A DNA stretch of 64,000 nt from Citrobacter sp. (lineage in GTDB: Bacteria > Pseudomonadota > Gammaproteobacteria > Enterobacterales > Enterobacteriaceae), in contig DXKH01000059.1 of assembly GCA_019415335.1 (NCBI GenBank), positions 1-64,000 of the forward strand, read 5' to 3'. Shown piece after piece: positions 21,256 through 31,466 of this stretch; the first letter of the stretch is position 1, and every line of letters begins with the position of its first letter. A program made the position numbers and the translations under genes. Under the pieces are notes generated by a model, which did not search any database, had not been told where the DNA came from, and worked only from the letters and a program-made list of their open reading frames with translations.

Positions 21256-21591
21256 TTAGCTTTTCGTCAGATCGCACAGGGTGAAATTTAATAACCGACC
21301 CAGCCCACTGACCGTTTGCAATAAGGCCTCTTCTACCGCGCCAACCGAGCCGTAGATCACCAGCGCGCCGCTGAATCTGTCGAGAAAACCGATATGTACG
21401 TCGGCAGCCTTCATCGCCAGATCGCCGGCAATCATCGCGGTTTCTCCCGGCGTCAGGGTCATAATGCCGATGGCCCCTGCTTCGGGAACGCCGATCTTTT
21501 TCGCCAGTTCTTCACCTGGATGCGCAATGAGATGCGCCAGCGTGACCTGTTTGCCCGGCACAAATTCCTGAATAATGCGTTCTTTATCCAT
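21256..21591 (-). CDS. eutS: EutS, bent hexameric shell protein, first gene of the eut operon
   Basis: A 111-residue BMC-domain protein equal in length to E. coli EutS. EutS hexamers are bent and can alone recruit EutC-tagged cargo to shell-like bodies. It is the promoter-proximal gene of the operon; the main EutR-dependent promoter should be in the 160-base gap upstream. Confidence 0.96.
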   Translation of the reverse strand: MDKERIIQEFVPGKQVTLAHLIAHPGEELAKKIGVPEAGAIGIMTLTPGETAMIAGDLAMKAADVHIGFLDRFSGALVIYGSVGAVEEALLQTVSGLGRLLNFTLCDLTKS

Positions 21592-21675
21592 TGCTCACCG
21601 CCTGTGTTAAGACTGGGCTTATCGTGGCAATTTTTTGTCAGGGTAAATAACAAAATTCGGCAAAGAGATTTAAAA

Positions 21676-21691
21676 GGTGAAGTGGATCACT
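21676..21691. promoter_or_regulatory. CRP-like site upstream of eutS
   Basis: GGTGA-N6-TCACT matches the CRP consensus TGTGA-N6-TCACA at 8 of 10 core positions and lies 85-100 bases upstream of the eutS start. The eut operon is known to need cAMP-CRP in Salmonella; assignment of this site is inference. Confidence 0.5.
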
Positions 21692-21700
21692 AAGAATGGG

Positions 21701-21731
21701 GAAATAAAAAGGCGCAGGAGAAACCCGCGCC
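21701..21731 (-). terminator. Intrinsic terminator of maeB
   Basis: Hmm-free hairpin on the minus strand: GGCGC (21731-21727) pairs with GCGCC (21715-21711), followed by TTTTTATTT. It isolates maeB from the eutS promoter. Confidence 0.82.
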
Positions 21732-21750
21732 GGAATTAATTAAAGTGAAA

Positions 21751-24030
21751 TTACAGCGGCTGTGTTTGCGCCTCAACCACCGCCAGCGCCACCATATTTA
21801 CGATGCGACGAACAGAGGCGATCGGCGTTAATACATGAACCGGTTTTGCTACCCCCATCAGTACCGGACCAACCGTGACACCTTCTGAACTGGAGACACG
21901 CAGTAAATTATAACTAATACGCGCAGCTTCCATATTTGGCATCACCAGAATATTGGCCGAGCCTTTCAGCGGGCTGTCCGGCATCCGGTCATTACGGATA
22001 CTTTCCACCAGCGCAGCATCACCATGCATTTCGCCATCAATCATCAGATCAGGCACACGCGCTTTGATAATCTCCAGCGCGGCGCGCATTTTGCCCGCTG
22101 ACGGACAGTTGGACGAACCAAAGTTAGAGTGCGACAGCAGCGCCACTTTCGGTTCGATACCAAAGCGACGCACGGTTTCCGCTGCCATCACGGCGATTTC
22201 CGCCAGTTCTTCCGGTTCAGGATCGTCATTGACGTAGGTATCGGCAATAAAGGTATTGCCGCTCGGCAGCAGCAAGGCGTTCATCGCCCCGGCAGTATGG
22301 ACACCTTCACGGTAGCCAAATACCTCTTTCACCACACTGAAGTGCTCATGGTAATCGCCAATGGTACCGCAGATCATCGCATCCGCTTCGCCGCGCTGCA
22401 CCATGATCGCGCCAATCACCGTGGTGTTGGCAATCACCGCACGCTGTGCCTGCTCCTGGGTAATCCCGCGACGCTTCATGATCTGGTAGTACTCGCTCCA
22501 GTACTCTTTAAAGCGCGGATCGGATTCATTATTGACGATCTCAAAATCGACACCCGCTTTGATCTGCAGACCCAGTTTTTGAATGCGCATTTCGATTACG
22601 CCCGGACGACCAATCAGGATCGGCTTTGCCAGACCCAGCGTGATCAGTTCCTGCGTGGCGTGCAGCACACGCGCCTCTTCCCCTTCCGGCAACACGACAC
22701 GCTTCGGTGCTTTGCGTGCCTGCGAGAAGATTGGCTTCATGAACAGGTTAGTTTTGTAGACGAATTCGGTCAGCTTATCGATATAAGCATCAAAGTCGGC
22801 AATCGGGCGCACCGCCACGCCGGAATCCATCGCCGCTTTGGCAACCGCTGGCGCGATTTTAACGATCAGACGCGGATCGAACGGTTTTGGAATGATGTAT
22901 TCCGGGCCAAAGCTCAGATCCTGGTCGCCATAGGCCGAGGCCACCACTTCGCTCTGCTCGGCATGTGCCAGTTCGGCAATGGCATGGACCGCAGCCAGCT
23001 TCATCTCTTCGTTGATCGCCGTTGCGCCAACGTCCAGCGCACCACGGAAAATGAACGGGAAGCACAGGACGTTGTTGACCTGGTTCGGGTAGTCGGAACG
23101 GCCGGTACAGATAATGGCGTCCGGACGTACCTCTTTTGCCAGCGGCGGCAGAATTTCCGGTTCCGGGTTAGCCAGCGCCAGAATCATCGGCGCGCGGGCC
23201 ATTTTCTTGACCATCTCCTGGGTCAGCACTTTCGGGCCTGAACAACCGAGGAAAATATCCGCCCCATCAATAACGTCATCCAGCGTCCGTTTGCCGTCAT
23301 CGTCTACCGCGTAGGCCGCTTTGGTTTCAGCCATATTCGGCTCGCGACCTTTGTAGATGACGCCTTTAGAGTCGCAGACCACGATGTTGTGTTTCTGCAT
23401 CCCCAACGCCACCAACAGGTTCATACAGGCGATCGCCGCTGCACCCGCACCGGATACCACCATCCGCACGTCGGAGATATTTTTTTCTACCACCCGCAGG
23501 CCATTAAGAATGGCGGCGGTACTGATGATCGCGGTACCGTGCTGATCGTCATGGAACACCGGAATATTCATGCGTTCGCGCAGTTTCTGTTCGATGTAGA
23601 AACACTCCGGCGCTTTGATGTCTTCCAGGTTGATCCCGCCGAACGTCGGCTCCAGCGCAGCAACGACGTTAATAAATTTGTCCGGGTCGAGCTCATCGAC
23701 TTCGATATCGAACACATCAATACCGGCGAATTTCTTAAACAGAACGCCTTTGCCTTCCATGACCGGTTTACCGGCCAGCGCACCGATATTGCCTAAGCCC
23801 AGCACCGCCGTCCCGTTAGAGATAACGGCAACCAGGTTGCCACGCGCGGTGTATTTATACGCAGCGAGCGGGTCTTTTTCGATTTCAAGACAAGGTGCGG
23901 CAACGCCCGGCGAGTAGGCCAGCGCCAGATCGCGCTGCGTGGCAAGGGGCTTGGTCGGAGAAACCTGGATTTTACCAGGTACCGGGAATTCGTGGAAATC
24001 AAGGGCGCTTTGCTTTAACTGGTCATCCAT
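21751..24030 (-). CDS. maeB: MaeB, NADP-dependent malic enzyme with PTA-like domain
   Basis: A 759-residue fusion protein equal in size to E. coli MaeB. Residues 1-430 form the malic enzyme (oxidative decarboxylation of malate to pyruvate with NADP+), including the nucleotide-binding [16 protein letters not shown] segment. Residues 430-759 are homologous to phosphotransacetylase; this domain lacks clear PTA activity in E. coli and mediates allosteric control by acetyl-CoA. The enzyme supplies NADPH and pyruvate during growth on C4 acids. It is transcribed divergently from talA. Confidence 0.97.
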   Translation of the reverse strand: MDDQLKQSALDFHEFPVPGKIQVSPTKPLATQRDLALAYSPGVAAPCLEIEKDPLAAYKYTARGNLVAVISNGTAVLGLGNIGALAGKPVMEGKGVLFKKFAGIDVFDIEVDELDPDKFINVVAALEPTFGGINLEDIKAPECFYIEQKLRERMNIPVFHDDQHGTAIISTAAILNGLRVVEKNISDVRMVVSGAGAAAIACMNLLVALGMQKHNIVVCDSKGVIYKGREPNMAETKAAYAVDDDGKRTLDDVIDGADIFLGCSGPKVLTQEMVKKMARAPMILALANPEPEILPPLAKEVRPDAIICTGRSDYPNQVNNVLCFPFIFRGALDVGATAINEEMKLAAVHAIAELAHAEQSEVVASAYGDQDLSFGPEYIIPKPFDPRLIVKIAPAVAKAAMDSGVAVRPIADFDAYIDKLTEFVYKTNLFMKPIFSQARKAPKRVVLPEGEEARVLHATQELITLGLAKPILIGRPGVIEMRIQKLGLQIKAGVDFEIVNNESDPRFKEYWSEYYQIMKRRGITQEQAQRAVIANTTVIGAIMVQRGEADAMICGTIGDYHEHFSVVKEVFGYREGVHTAGAMNALLLPSGNTFIADTYVNDDPEPEELAEIAVMAAETVRRFGIEPKVALLSHSNFGSSNCPSAGKMRAALEIIKARVPDLMIDGEMHGDAALVESIRNDRMPDSPLKGSANILVMPNMEAARISYNLLRVSSSEGVTVGPVLMGVAKPVHVLTPIASVRRIVNMVALAVVEAQTQPL

Positions 24031-24214
24031 CTTGTTGTTCCTTTCACGTATCGTTCAAAAAAGTCACGCGCAGTCAGGTGCGTCGCACATTATCACCGCA
24101 CTGCGGGACGCAAACTTTGAAGGTCCCCAAACTATCACGACTTAAATAAAGATTTCGTAATCAACTCATAACAACCATGTTACCTGCTTGTGCCAGCAAT
24201 ACCATGCCTGTCTG

Positions 24215-24221
24215 CTATGCT
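24215..24221 (+). promoter_or_regulatory. Candidate sigma-S-type -10 of talA-tktB
   Basis: CTATGCT is one base from the RpoS-preferred extended -10 CTATACT and lies about 85 bases before talA, followed by a T-rich tract. talA-tktB is RpoS-dependent in E. coli. No convincing -35 was found. Confidence 0.35.
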
Positions 24222-24304
24222 TTTTTGTGGTGCACATCATGAATTTCTCAGAAGTGTGATTTTAAGCACTCACCTAACACGTTACTTTTCAAGGAGTATT
24301 TCCT

Positions 24305-25255
24305 ATGAACCAGTTAGACGGCATCAAACAATTCACCACTGTCGTGGCCGACAGCGGCGATATTGAGTCTATTCGTCATTACCAACCCCAGGATGCCACC
24401 ACCAACCCTTCCCTGCTGCTGAAGGCTGCTGGCCTGCCGCACTACGCGCATCTGATTGACGATGCAATCCAGTGGGGGAAAAAACAGGGTAAAACCCAGG
24501 AACAGCAGGTTGCCGAAGCCTGTGACAAGCTGGCGGTCAATTTTGGTGCGGAAATTCTTAAAAGCATTCCGGGCCGCGTGTCGACCGAAGTGGATGCCCG
24601 CCTCTCCTTCGATCAACAAAAGAGTATCGACAAGGCCCGCCACCTGGTCGATTTGTACCAGCAGCAGGGGATCGATAAATCCCGCATACTGATTAAGCTG
24701 GCCTCCACATGGGAAGGTATTCGCGCAGCAGAAGCGTTAGAGAAAGAGGGAATTAACTGTAACCTGACGCTGCTGTTTTCCTTTGCTCAGGCCCGCGCCT
24801 GCGCCGAAGCGGGCGTCTTTTTGATCTCGCCGTTTGTCGGGCGCATCTATGACTGGTATCAGGCACGCAGCCCGATGGACCCGTACGTTGTCGAGCAAGA
24901 TCCCGGCGTGAAGTCAGTGCGCAATATCTACGATTACTTCAAACAGCATCGCTATGACACCATCGTCATGGGTGCCAGCTTCCGCCGCACTGAGCAGATC
25001 CTCGCACTGGCCGGCTGCGATCGCCTGACGATCGCCCCCAATCTCCTGAAAGCATTACAGGAAAAAGAAGAACCGGTCGTGCGTAAGCTGGTGCCGTCTT
25101 CACAAACCTTCCATCGTCCGGCGCCCATGAGCGAAGCTGAATTCCGCTGGGAGCATAACCAGGATGCGATGGCGGTAGAGAAACTCTCTGACGGTATCCG
25201 TCTGTTCGCTGTTGACCAACGCAAACTGGAAGACCTGCTTGCTGCCAAACTCTAA
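24305..25255 (+). CDS. talA: TalA, transaldolase A
   Basis: A 316-residue class I transaldolase equal in length to E. coli TalA. It transfers dihydroxyacetone units between sugar phosphates in the non-oxidative pentose phosphate pathway. The Schiff-base lysine is Lys131 in [12 protein letters not shown]; the N-terminal signature DATTNPSLL is at residues 30-38. An AAGGAG site precedes the ATG. It is 20 bases upstream of tktB, and the pair forms the stationary-phase copy of the pathway. Confidence 0.97.
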   Translation: MNQLDGIKQFTTVVADSGDIESIRHYQPQDATTNPSLLLKAAGLPHYAHLIDDAIQWGKKQGKTQEQQVAEACDKLAVNFGAEILKSIPGRVSTEVDARLSFDQQKSIDKARHLVDLYQQQGIDKSRILIKLASTWEGIRAAEALEKEGINCNLTLLFSFAQARACAEAGVFLISPFVGRIYDWYQARSPMDPYVVEQDPGVKSVRNIYDYFKQHRYDTIVMGASFRRTEQILALAGCDRLTIAPNLLKALQEKEEPVVRKLVPSSQTFHRPAPMSEAEFRWEHNQDAMAVEKLSDGIRLFAVDQRKLEDLLAAKL

Positions 25256-25275
25256 ATCTTGCCACGGAGTGTTCT

Positions 25276-27270
25276 ATGTCCCGTAAAGACCTTGCCAATG
25301 CCATTCGTGCGCTCAGTATGGACGCTGTTCAGAAAGCCAATTCCGGCCACCCCGGCGCGCCGATGGGAATGGCGGATATCGCCGAAGTCCTGTGGAACGA
25401 TTTCCTTCGCCACAACCCAACCGATCCGAGCTGGTACGATCGCGACCGTTTTATTCTCTCTAACGGTCACGCCTCGATGCTGCTCTATAGCCTGCTACAC
25501 CTGACAGGTTATGATCTGCCGATTGAAGAGCTGAAAAACTTCCGCCAGTTGCATTCTAAAACGCCGGGCCACCCGGAAATCGGCTATACGCCAGGGGTGG
25601 AAACCACCACCGGGCCGCTGGGCCAGGGGCTGGCGAACGCCGTCGGCTTAGCCATTGCTGAACGCACGCTGGCGGCACAGTTCAACCAGCCGGACCACGA
25701 GATTGTCGATCACTTCACGTATGTGTTTATGGGCGACGGCTGCCTGATGGAAGGCATTTCGCATGAGGTCTGTTCGCTGGCGGGAACGCTGGGGCTGGGC
25801 AAGCTGATCGGTTTTTACGATCACAACGGCATCTCCATTGATGGTGAAACCGACGGCTGGTTTACCGATGACACCGCCAAACGCTTTGAAGCGTACCACT
25901 GGCATGTCGTCCATGAAATCGATGGTCACGACCCGGAAGCGGTGAAGAGAGCGATTCAGGAAGCACAAAGCGTGAAGGACAAACCGTCGCTGATTATCTG
26001 CCGCACGGTGATCGGCTTTGGCTCACCGAACAAAGCAGGGAAAGAGGAATCCCACGGTGCGGCGCTGGGCGAAGAAGAAGTGGCGCTGACGCGGCAGAAA
26101 CTCGGCTGGCACCATCCGGCATTTGAGATCCCGAAAGAGATTTATCGCGCCTGGGACGCCCGCGAAAAAGGCGAGAAAGCGCAGCAGCGCTGGAATGAAA
26201 AATTCGCTGCTTACCAGAAAGCGCATCCGCAACTGGCCGCCGAGTTTACGCGACGCATGACCGGCGGTCTGCCAGAGGCGTGGGAAAAAACCGCGCAGAA
26301 ATACATCAACGAACTGCAGGCGAATCCCGCCAAAATCGCCACCCGCAAGGCTTCGCAAAATGCCCTCAACGTCTACGGCCCGCTTCTGCCGGAGCTGTTA
26401 GGCGGTTCGGCAGATCTTGCGCCGAGCAACCTGACTATCTGGAAAGGTTCTACCTCACTGAAAGAGGATCTGGCGGGCAATTACATTCACTATGGCGTGC
26501 GTGAATTCGGCATGACCGCCATCGCCAATGGTATCGCCCATCACGGTGGATTCGTACCCTATACCGCCACTTTCCTGATGTTCGTTGAATATGCGCGCAA
26601 CGCAGCGCGCATGGCGGCACTGATGAAAGCGCGGCAAATCATGGTGTATACCCATGACTCCATCGGTCTGGGAGAAGATGGTCCGACCCACCAGGCGGTG
26701 GAACAACTGGCCAGCCTGCGACTGACGCCCAATTTCAGCACCTGGCGTCCGTGCGATCAGGTTGAAGCCGCAGTGGGCTGGAAACTGGCGGTCGAACGCC
26801 ATGATGGCCCCACGGCACTGATCCTGTCGCGACAGAATCTGGCGCAGGTTGAACGCACGCCGGAGCAGGTGAAAGCGATCGCCCGCGGTGGCTACGTGCT
26901 GAAAGACAGCGGCGGCAAACCGGATATCATTCTGATTGCCACCGGGTCAGAAATGGAGATTACCCTGCAGGCGGTGGAGAAACTGACCGGCGAAGGGCGT
27001 AACGTCCGCGTGGTGTCGCTGCCCTCAACGGATATTTTCGATGCCCAGGACGAGACATACCGCGAGTCGGTGTTGCCGTCGAACGTCAGCGCGCGCGTCG
27101 CAGTCGAAGCCGGTATTGCCGATTACTGGTACAAATATGTGGGCTTAAAAGGGGCGATTGTCGGGATGACCGGCTACGGTGAATCCGCGCCAGCAGAGAA
27201 GCTGTTCCCTTACTTCGGCTTTACGGTTGAGAACATTGTGGAGAAAGCACACAAGGTTTTGAACGCCTGA
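25276..27270 (+). CDS. tktB: TktB, transketolase 2
   Basis: A 664-residue thiamine diphosphate enzyme. The ThDP/Mg2+ motif begins GDGCLMEG near residue 154; the HPGAPMG block is near 25 and the REFGM segment with the catalytic glutamate near 410. It moves two-carbon units between ketose and aldose phosphates and is the minor, RpoS-controlled isozyme beside TktA. It forms an operon with talA. Confidence 0.97.
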   Translation: MSRKDLANAIRALSMDAVQKANSGHPGAPMGMADIAEVLWNDFLRHNPTDPSWYDRDRFILSNGHASMLLYSLLHLTGYDLPIEELKNFRQLHSKTPGHPEIGYTPGVETTTGPLGQGLANAVGLAIAERTLAAQFNQPDHEIVDHFTYVFMGDGCLMEGISHEVCSLAGTLGLGKLIGFYDHNGISIDGETDGWFTDDTAKRFEAYHWHVVHEIDGHDPEAVKRAIQEAQSVKDKPSLIICRTVIGFGSPNKAGKEESHGAALGEEEVALTRQKLGWHHPAFEIPKEIYRAWDAREKGEKAQQRWNEKFAAYQKAHPQLAAEFTRRMTGGLPEAWEKTAQKYINELQANPAKIATRKASQNALNVYGPLLPELLGGSADLAPSNLTIWKGSTSLKEDLAGNYIHYGVREFGMTAIANGIAHHGGFVPYTATFLMFVEYARNAARMAALMKARQIMVYTHDSIGLGEDGPTHQAVEQLASLRLTPNFSTWRPCDQVEAAVGWKLAVERHDGPTALILSRQNLAQVERTPEQVKAIARGGYVLKDSGGKPDIILIATGSEMEITLQAVEKLTGEGRNVRVVSLPSTDIFDAQDETYRESVLPSNVSARVAVEAGIADYWYKYVGLKGAIVGMTGYGESAPAEKLFPYFGFTVENIVEKAHKVLNA

Positions 27271-27280
27271 TGTATGCAAC

Positions 27281-27360
27281 GCCGGATGACGACGCTAACA
27301 CGTCTTATCCGGCCTACAGATAGCCTTTCGCAGGTCGGATAAGACACAGCCGCCATCCGA
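27281..27360. repeat. BIME between tktB and ypfG
   Basis: Two opposed REP units (GCCGGATGACG...CTTATCCGGCCTAC and CAGGTCGGATAAGAC...CGCCATCCGAC) between convergent genes; it likely also serves as their shared 3'-end structure. Confidence 0.85.
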
Positions 27361-27367
27361 CAGACAA

Positions 27368-28408
27368 TTAACGCGTGATCCATAGCGTGGGCCAGGCATC
27401 TGGCCCATGCCAGCCATCACAACTCGGCTCTTCGGCATAACGCACCAGACGAAAACGCTGGCCGTCAAAACGCCAGCGCGTCTGGATACCGCAGTCCGTT
27501 AATCCCCGCCCCTTTGCCAGAGTGACCAGTTCGCGCGACTTCTCATCAAACACGGCGTTCATCAACTCCATGTTGTTACTTTCCGCGCCGCTGTTGAACG
27601 GTAAACGTAACCGCACGGCGTGTGAGGCCAGCGGTTTTTTACGCGATACAATCCACGCCAGATCAATCGTGTTGTACGCTCCGGCTTCGCAGGCAATCAT
27701 CAACAGGGCTTTGTCATCGGTAAGGGCGGTCACCCGCACCTCGCGGCGTGACGGATCGAGTGAACACGTAATGCCGTTCATTCGCCAGTTGCCGTAATCA
27801 AGAAGGTCGTTGCGTTCGTCGAGGGAGAGCGGTGTGGGCGTTGGGTTAACGACGGCTACGCCTTTCAGCGCCGGTGCCGGTGGTACGCTCAGTGGGGGAT
27901 CGTCGCCTTTTTCAATCCATGCCGTTTCGCTGCCCACCCGCTTTTGCTGCGCATCGATGAACAGCAGCGCCGCTTTCAGCCCGGCCAGCGAAAGGATCTG
28001 ATGACCTTTTTGTAGCGTGATCGCCTTCCCGTCCTGAATCGTCACCAGAAATTCTGCGATGGTCGCCGTGTCGTCCGTCATCAGGTGCCACGATGTCATT
28101 CGCCAGTGCTCTGGGCTCAACGCCAGCGGTTTGCCATCCAGCAACAGCCGTGGTGCGATATCCGCTTCGTTGGCGGGTGCGGTCAATCCGCCAAGATCGA
28201 GGCGCAAAACAGCATCAGTATGCGCGCCGGCGCTGCGGCTCAGGGTCATCACCAGTCCGCCGTGTTCACCGGTGTTACGCGCGACGCAAAAATTCTGGTT
28301 ATTACAGGTCACCTGCCAGTCAGAAAAGGCCTGTTGCGCGGGTGCGGCCCACAGCAAGCGGGCCGGAATCAGACCGAGCAGGAAAAGGAAAATAACGCGA
28401 TAGCGCAT
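27368..28408 (-). CDS. ypfG: YpfG, exported DUF1176 protein
   Basis: A 346-residue protein with a Sec signal peptide (MRYRVIFLFLLGLIPARLLWA, cleavage near residue 22-24) and a DUF1176 body containing paired cysteines (CNNQNFC, and others) that suggest periplasmic disulfides. It matches E. coli YpfG by length and position. Function unknown. It stands alone between tktB and nudK. Confidence 0.9.
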   Translation of the reverse strand: MRYRVIFLFLLGLIPARLLWAAPAQQAFSDWQVTCNNQNFCVARNTGEHGGLVMTLSRSAGAHTDAVLRLDLGGLTAPANEADIAPRLLLDGKPLALSPEHWRMTSWHLMTDDTATIAEFLVTIQDGKAITLQKGHQILSLAGLKAALLFIDAQQKRVGSETAWIEKGDDPPLSVPPAPALKGVAVVNPTPTPLSLDERNDLLDYGNWRMNGITCSLDPSRREVRVTALTDDKALLMIACEAGAYNTIDLAWIVSRKKPLASHAVRLRLPFNSGAESNNMELMNAVFDEKSRELVTLAKGRGLTDCGIQTRWRFDGQRFRLVRYAEEPSCDGWHGPDAWPTLWITR

Positions 28409-28533
28409 GGACGGTAATAACCCCAGAAATCAAACGAACAACACAGGTCGTATCTTCGTTGTGCGGTTAATCATGCTCAATCGGATTTGTCGGATAGATT
28501 CAATAATTCGTAAAGAAATATAAGCCTTATTTA

Positions 28534-29109
28534 TCAATCCATTAAATGAGAGGATTGCAAATAGTTGAGCAATAACACGGTCTTACCGTCTCGTATCTCA
28601 CCGGTTTTAATCATTTCCAGCGCCTGGGTAAACGGCAATTCCAGCACAGTAATATCTTCATCTTCGACACCACCGCCAGCATTAGCACGCTGGCTTTCGC
28701 TGTATTCGGCGATAAAAAAGTGAATCAACTCCGTCACCCCGCCAGGGGACATGTACAGTTCAAAGAGCTTGCGCACCTCGCCCACTTCATAGCCCGTCTC
28801 TTCAATGGCCTCTTTGCGAATGCAAGCTTCCGGTTCGTCGTTGTCCAGCAATCCAGCGCAGGTTTCAATCAATTGTCCGCTTTCGTTACCGTTCACCCAC
28901 GTCGCCACGCGGAACTGACGAATCAACACGACGGTCTTTTTCTCTGCGTTGTACAGCAGTATCGTTGCCCCATTGCCGCGATCGTACACTTCGCGTTTGT
29001 GGCGGATGACGTCGCCGTTCGAGCGGGTTAAATCGTAGGTGATATTGCGCAGGATGAAATAGTTATCAGAAAGGACTTTGTCTTTAACGAGGGTGATTTT
29101 TTGCGACAT
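28534..29109 (-). CDS. nudK: NudK, GDP-mannose pyrophosphatase (Nudix)
   Basis: A 191-residue Nudix hydrolase equal in length to E. coli NudK. The Nudix box begins at Gly86 ([19 protein letters not shown]) and continues TGYEVG. The enzyme splits GDP-mannose into GMP and mannose 1-phosphate in the cytoplasm. A REP/BIME lies in its upstream side, toward aegA. Confidence 0.95.
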   Translation of the reverse strand: MSQKITLVKDKVLSDNYFILRNITYDLTRSNGDVIRHKREVYDRGNGATILLYNAEKKTVVLIRQFRVATWVNGNESGQLIETCAGLLDNDEPEACIRKEAIEETGYEVGEVRKLFELYMSPGGVTELIHFFIAEYSESQRANAGGGVEDEDITVLELPFTQALEMIKTGEIRDGKTVLLLNYLQSSHLMD

Positions 29110-29187
29110 ACCGGCTCCACAGCGTAAGAAGAGAAATCATACTACGCCGCGAAACCGGTTTTGTCTGTGTAAGATAAGGCTGATTTA

Positions 29188-29278
29188 TGCCGGATAGAGG
29201 TGAATTACAGGCCTGATAAGCGCAGCGCCATCCTGCATGGGTAGGCCGGATGTCGGCGACGCCTTATCCGGCCTACGG
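29188..29278. repeat. BIME between nudK and aegA
   Basis: Three REP-like segments (GCCGGATAGAGG..., GGCCTGATAAGCGCAGCGCCATCC, GTAGGCCGGATGTCGGCGACGCC then TTATCCGGCCTAC) in the 182-base gap. Confidence 0.85.
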
Positions 29279-29291
29279 GACAGTTATACGT

Positions 29292-31253
29292 TTACAGCCG
29301 GAGCCAGTCGATGATCCCCTGCGCGGCATGGCGTCCTTCCGCCATTGCGGTGACCACCAGATCGGCGCCACGAACGGCATCACCACCCGCAAAGATCTTC
29401 GGGTTACTGGTCTGGTAACGGTACGCGCTCTCAACGTTCGCCGCGATACGTCCCCAGCTATCCACCTGTACACCGTGGGTCTCCAGCCACGGCATCCCGT
29501 GCGGATGGAAACCAAATGCCATGATCACGGCATCTGCCGGCATCACAAACTCACTGCCGGCGATCGGCACCGGACGGCGGCGTCCCTGGGCATCTGGCTC
29601 ACCCAACTGCGTACGCAGTAAACGGATGCCGCTGACGCGCCCTTCCGCGTTCAGTTCCAGATCGACCGGCTGCACGTTGAACTCGAAGTTGGCCCCTTCC
29701 TCACGCGCATTTTTCACCTCTTTCTTTGAACCCGGCATGTTGGCTTCGTCGCGGCGATAAGCACAGGTGACCTGGCTTGCGCCATGACGCAGCGCGGTAC
29801 GGACGCAGTCCATCGCCGTGTCACCACCACCCAGCACCACCACGTTGAGTCCGGCGGTGTCGATGTACGGCTCTTCAGGACATTCATCCAGTCCCATCAC
29901 CTGTTTGGTATTGGCGATCAGGAATGGCAGCGCGTCGTAGACGCCCGGGGCATCTTCATTGGGCAGGTCGGCCTTCATCGAACGATAGGTTCCCACGCCG
30001 ACAAACACGGCGTCGTAATCTTCCAGTAGCGCCTCCATTTTCACATCCCTGCCCACTTCGCAGTTCAGCTCAAAATGGATCCCCATCGCGCTGAAGATTT
30101 CCCGACGGCGCGCCAGCAGTGATTTATCCAGTTTGAAGGCCGGGATGCCAAAGGTCAGCAGTCCGCCGATTTCAGGATGACGGTCAAAAACCGTGGCGCT
30201 GACGCCGTGACGCGCCAGCACGTCAGCGCAGGCAAGCCCTGCCGGACCGGCACCAATAATCGCAACGCGCTTGTCGACCTTCTGGACATGGCTCAGATCC
30301 GGTCGCCAGCCCTTACCCAGCGCGCGGTCGGAAATGTAACGTTCAATGTTGCCGATCGTCACCGCGCCATGCTCATCACGCACCGTACAGGCACCCTCGC
30401 ACAGTCGATCCTGTGGACAGACGCGCCCGGTGATTTCCGGCAAGCAGTTCGTCTGGTGAGATAACTCCACTGCCGCATCAATGTTCCCGGCTTTCACCAG
30501 TTCAATCCACTGGGGGATGTGGTTATGCAGTGGGCAGGTCCATTCACAAATGCTGTGCTCACCGCACTTCAGGCAGCGTGAGGCCTCCTGTTTTGCCTGA
30601 GCCGTACGAAACGGCAGATAGATTTCGTCAAAGCTGACTTTTCGCGCATCGATAGCCAGTTTATCCGGCTCACCGCGCGCAGGCGTCGCGTGCATTTGCT
30701 CAATTTTGCTCATCCCGGTGAAGGATGTCGCCGTCGCATCCGCATGCCAGGGCTGATTCTCCTGCCTGGCGGTACGTAAGCGTCGTGCTTTTGACAGTTG
30801 GGTTAACGATCCTTCCGTCACCAGTTGCAGCGCGTCTGCAGGACAGTTCTCCACGCAGGCCGGTCCATTTTCCCGCCCCTGGCAAAGGTCACATTTGTGC
30901 GCCGTTGCTTTAACCTGACCTTTGGCGACGGGTGTCAGGACGATCTGCATGGTGCCAAACGGACAGGCCACCACGCAGGATTTACAGCCGATACACTTTT
31001 GTTGATTGACCTGCACACTGTCGTTAACGTGGCTTATCGCCCCATTCGGACAACTGCGCGCACAGGGAGCATCTTCGCAATGGTGGCAGGTCACTGCACT
31101 TCGCTGATGCTGATGCTTGATAACCGTGATCCGGGGCTGATAGTAACGTTGGCTAAGGACGTGTTGCTCTTCATTGTGGGCCAAAACGCAAGCAACTTCA
31201 CAGGCATGGCATCCCAGGCACTGTTGGCTGTTGGCCATAATAAAACGGTTCAT
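29292..31253 (-). CDS. aegA: AegA, ferredoxin-glutamate synthase-like oxidoreductase fusion
   Basis: A 653-residue fusion. Residues 1-150 are a HycB-type ferredoxin with several CxxCxxC groups (CLGCHACEVAC, CHHCEDAPCARSC, CIGCKSCVVAC, CDLCQGRENGPAC). From about 190 the protein resembles the small subunit of glutamate synthase: an N-terminal Fe-S region (CLKCGEHSICEWTCPL) and two Rossmann motifs, GAGPAGLACADVL for FAD and GGGDTAMDC for NAD(P)H. In E. coli it is FNR-induced and linked to anaerobic formate-dependent urate breakdown. It diverges from narQ. Confidence 0.94.
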   Translation of the reverse strand: MNRFIMANSQQCLGCHACEVACVLAHNEEQHVLSQRYYQPRITVIKHQHQRSAVTCHHCEDAPCARSCPNGAISHVNDSVQVNQQKCIGCKSCVVACPFGTMQIVLTPVAKGQVKATAHKCDLCQGRENGPACVENCPADALQLVTEGSLTQLSKARRLRTARQENQPWHADATATSFTGMSKIEQMHATPARGEPDKLAIDARKVSFDEIYLPFRTAQAKQEASRCLKCGEHSICEWTCPLHNHIPQWIELVKAGNIDAAVELSHQTNCLPEITGRVCPQDRLCEGACTVRDEHGAVTIGNIERYISDRALGKGWRPDLSHVQKVDKRVAIIGAGPAGLACADVLARHGVSATVFDRHPEIGGLLTFGIPAFKLDKSLLARRREIFSAMGIHFELNCEVGRDVKMEALLEDYDAVFVGVGTYRSMKADLPNEDAPGVYDALPFLIANTKQVMGLDECPEEPYIDTAGLNVVVLGGGDTAMDCVRTALRHGASQVTCAYRRDEANMPGSKKEVKNAREEGANFEFNVQPVDLELNAEGRVSGIRLLRTQLGEPDAQGRRRPVPIAGSEFVMPADAVIMAFGFHPHGMPWLETHGVQVDSWGRIAANVESAYRYQTSNPKIFAGGDAVRGADLVVTAMAEGRHAAQGIIDWLRL

Positions 31254-31466
31254 GGCGACCTTCTTTTTTGGTTGTAAAAACCTTATTCTTTATATAAGTG
31301 TTGTTATTAACCGACTGACCACACGTCGGCAATGTTCATTTGCCCAGGAAGCACAACTATTTCTACAGAACCTGTGGCAGATCAATTTATTTCAGCCCAG
31401 GTGAAATTACGTTTCAGTTCTGCGAAAGCTTTTTCACCGTAAGCACTTTTAAAGGAAATTACGCGT

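Noticed and set aside
22129..23241. 370-codon plus-strand frame antisense to maeB
   Set aside because: It lies wholly inside the highly conserved maeB gene in the opposite direction, is rich in His, Arg and Gln as GC-rich antisense frames are, and resembles no known protein.
31254..31466. FNR site (TTGAT-N4-ATCAA) for aegA or narQ
   Set aside because: Only a single half-site (ATCAA near 31383) was found, with a poor second half; not enough to call although aegA is FNR-dependent in E. coli.
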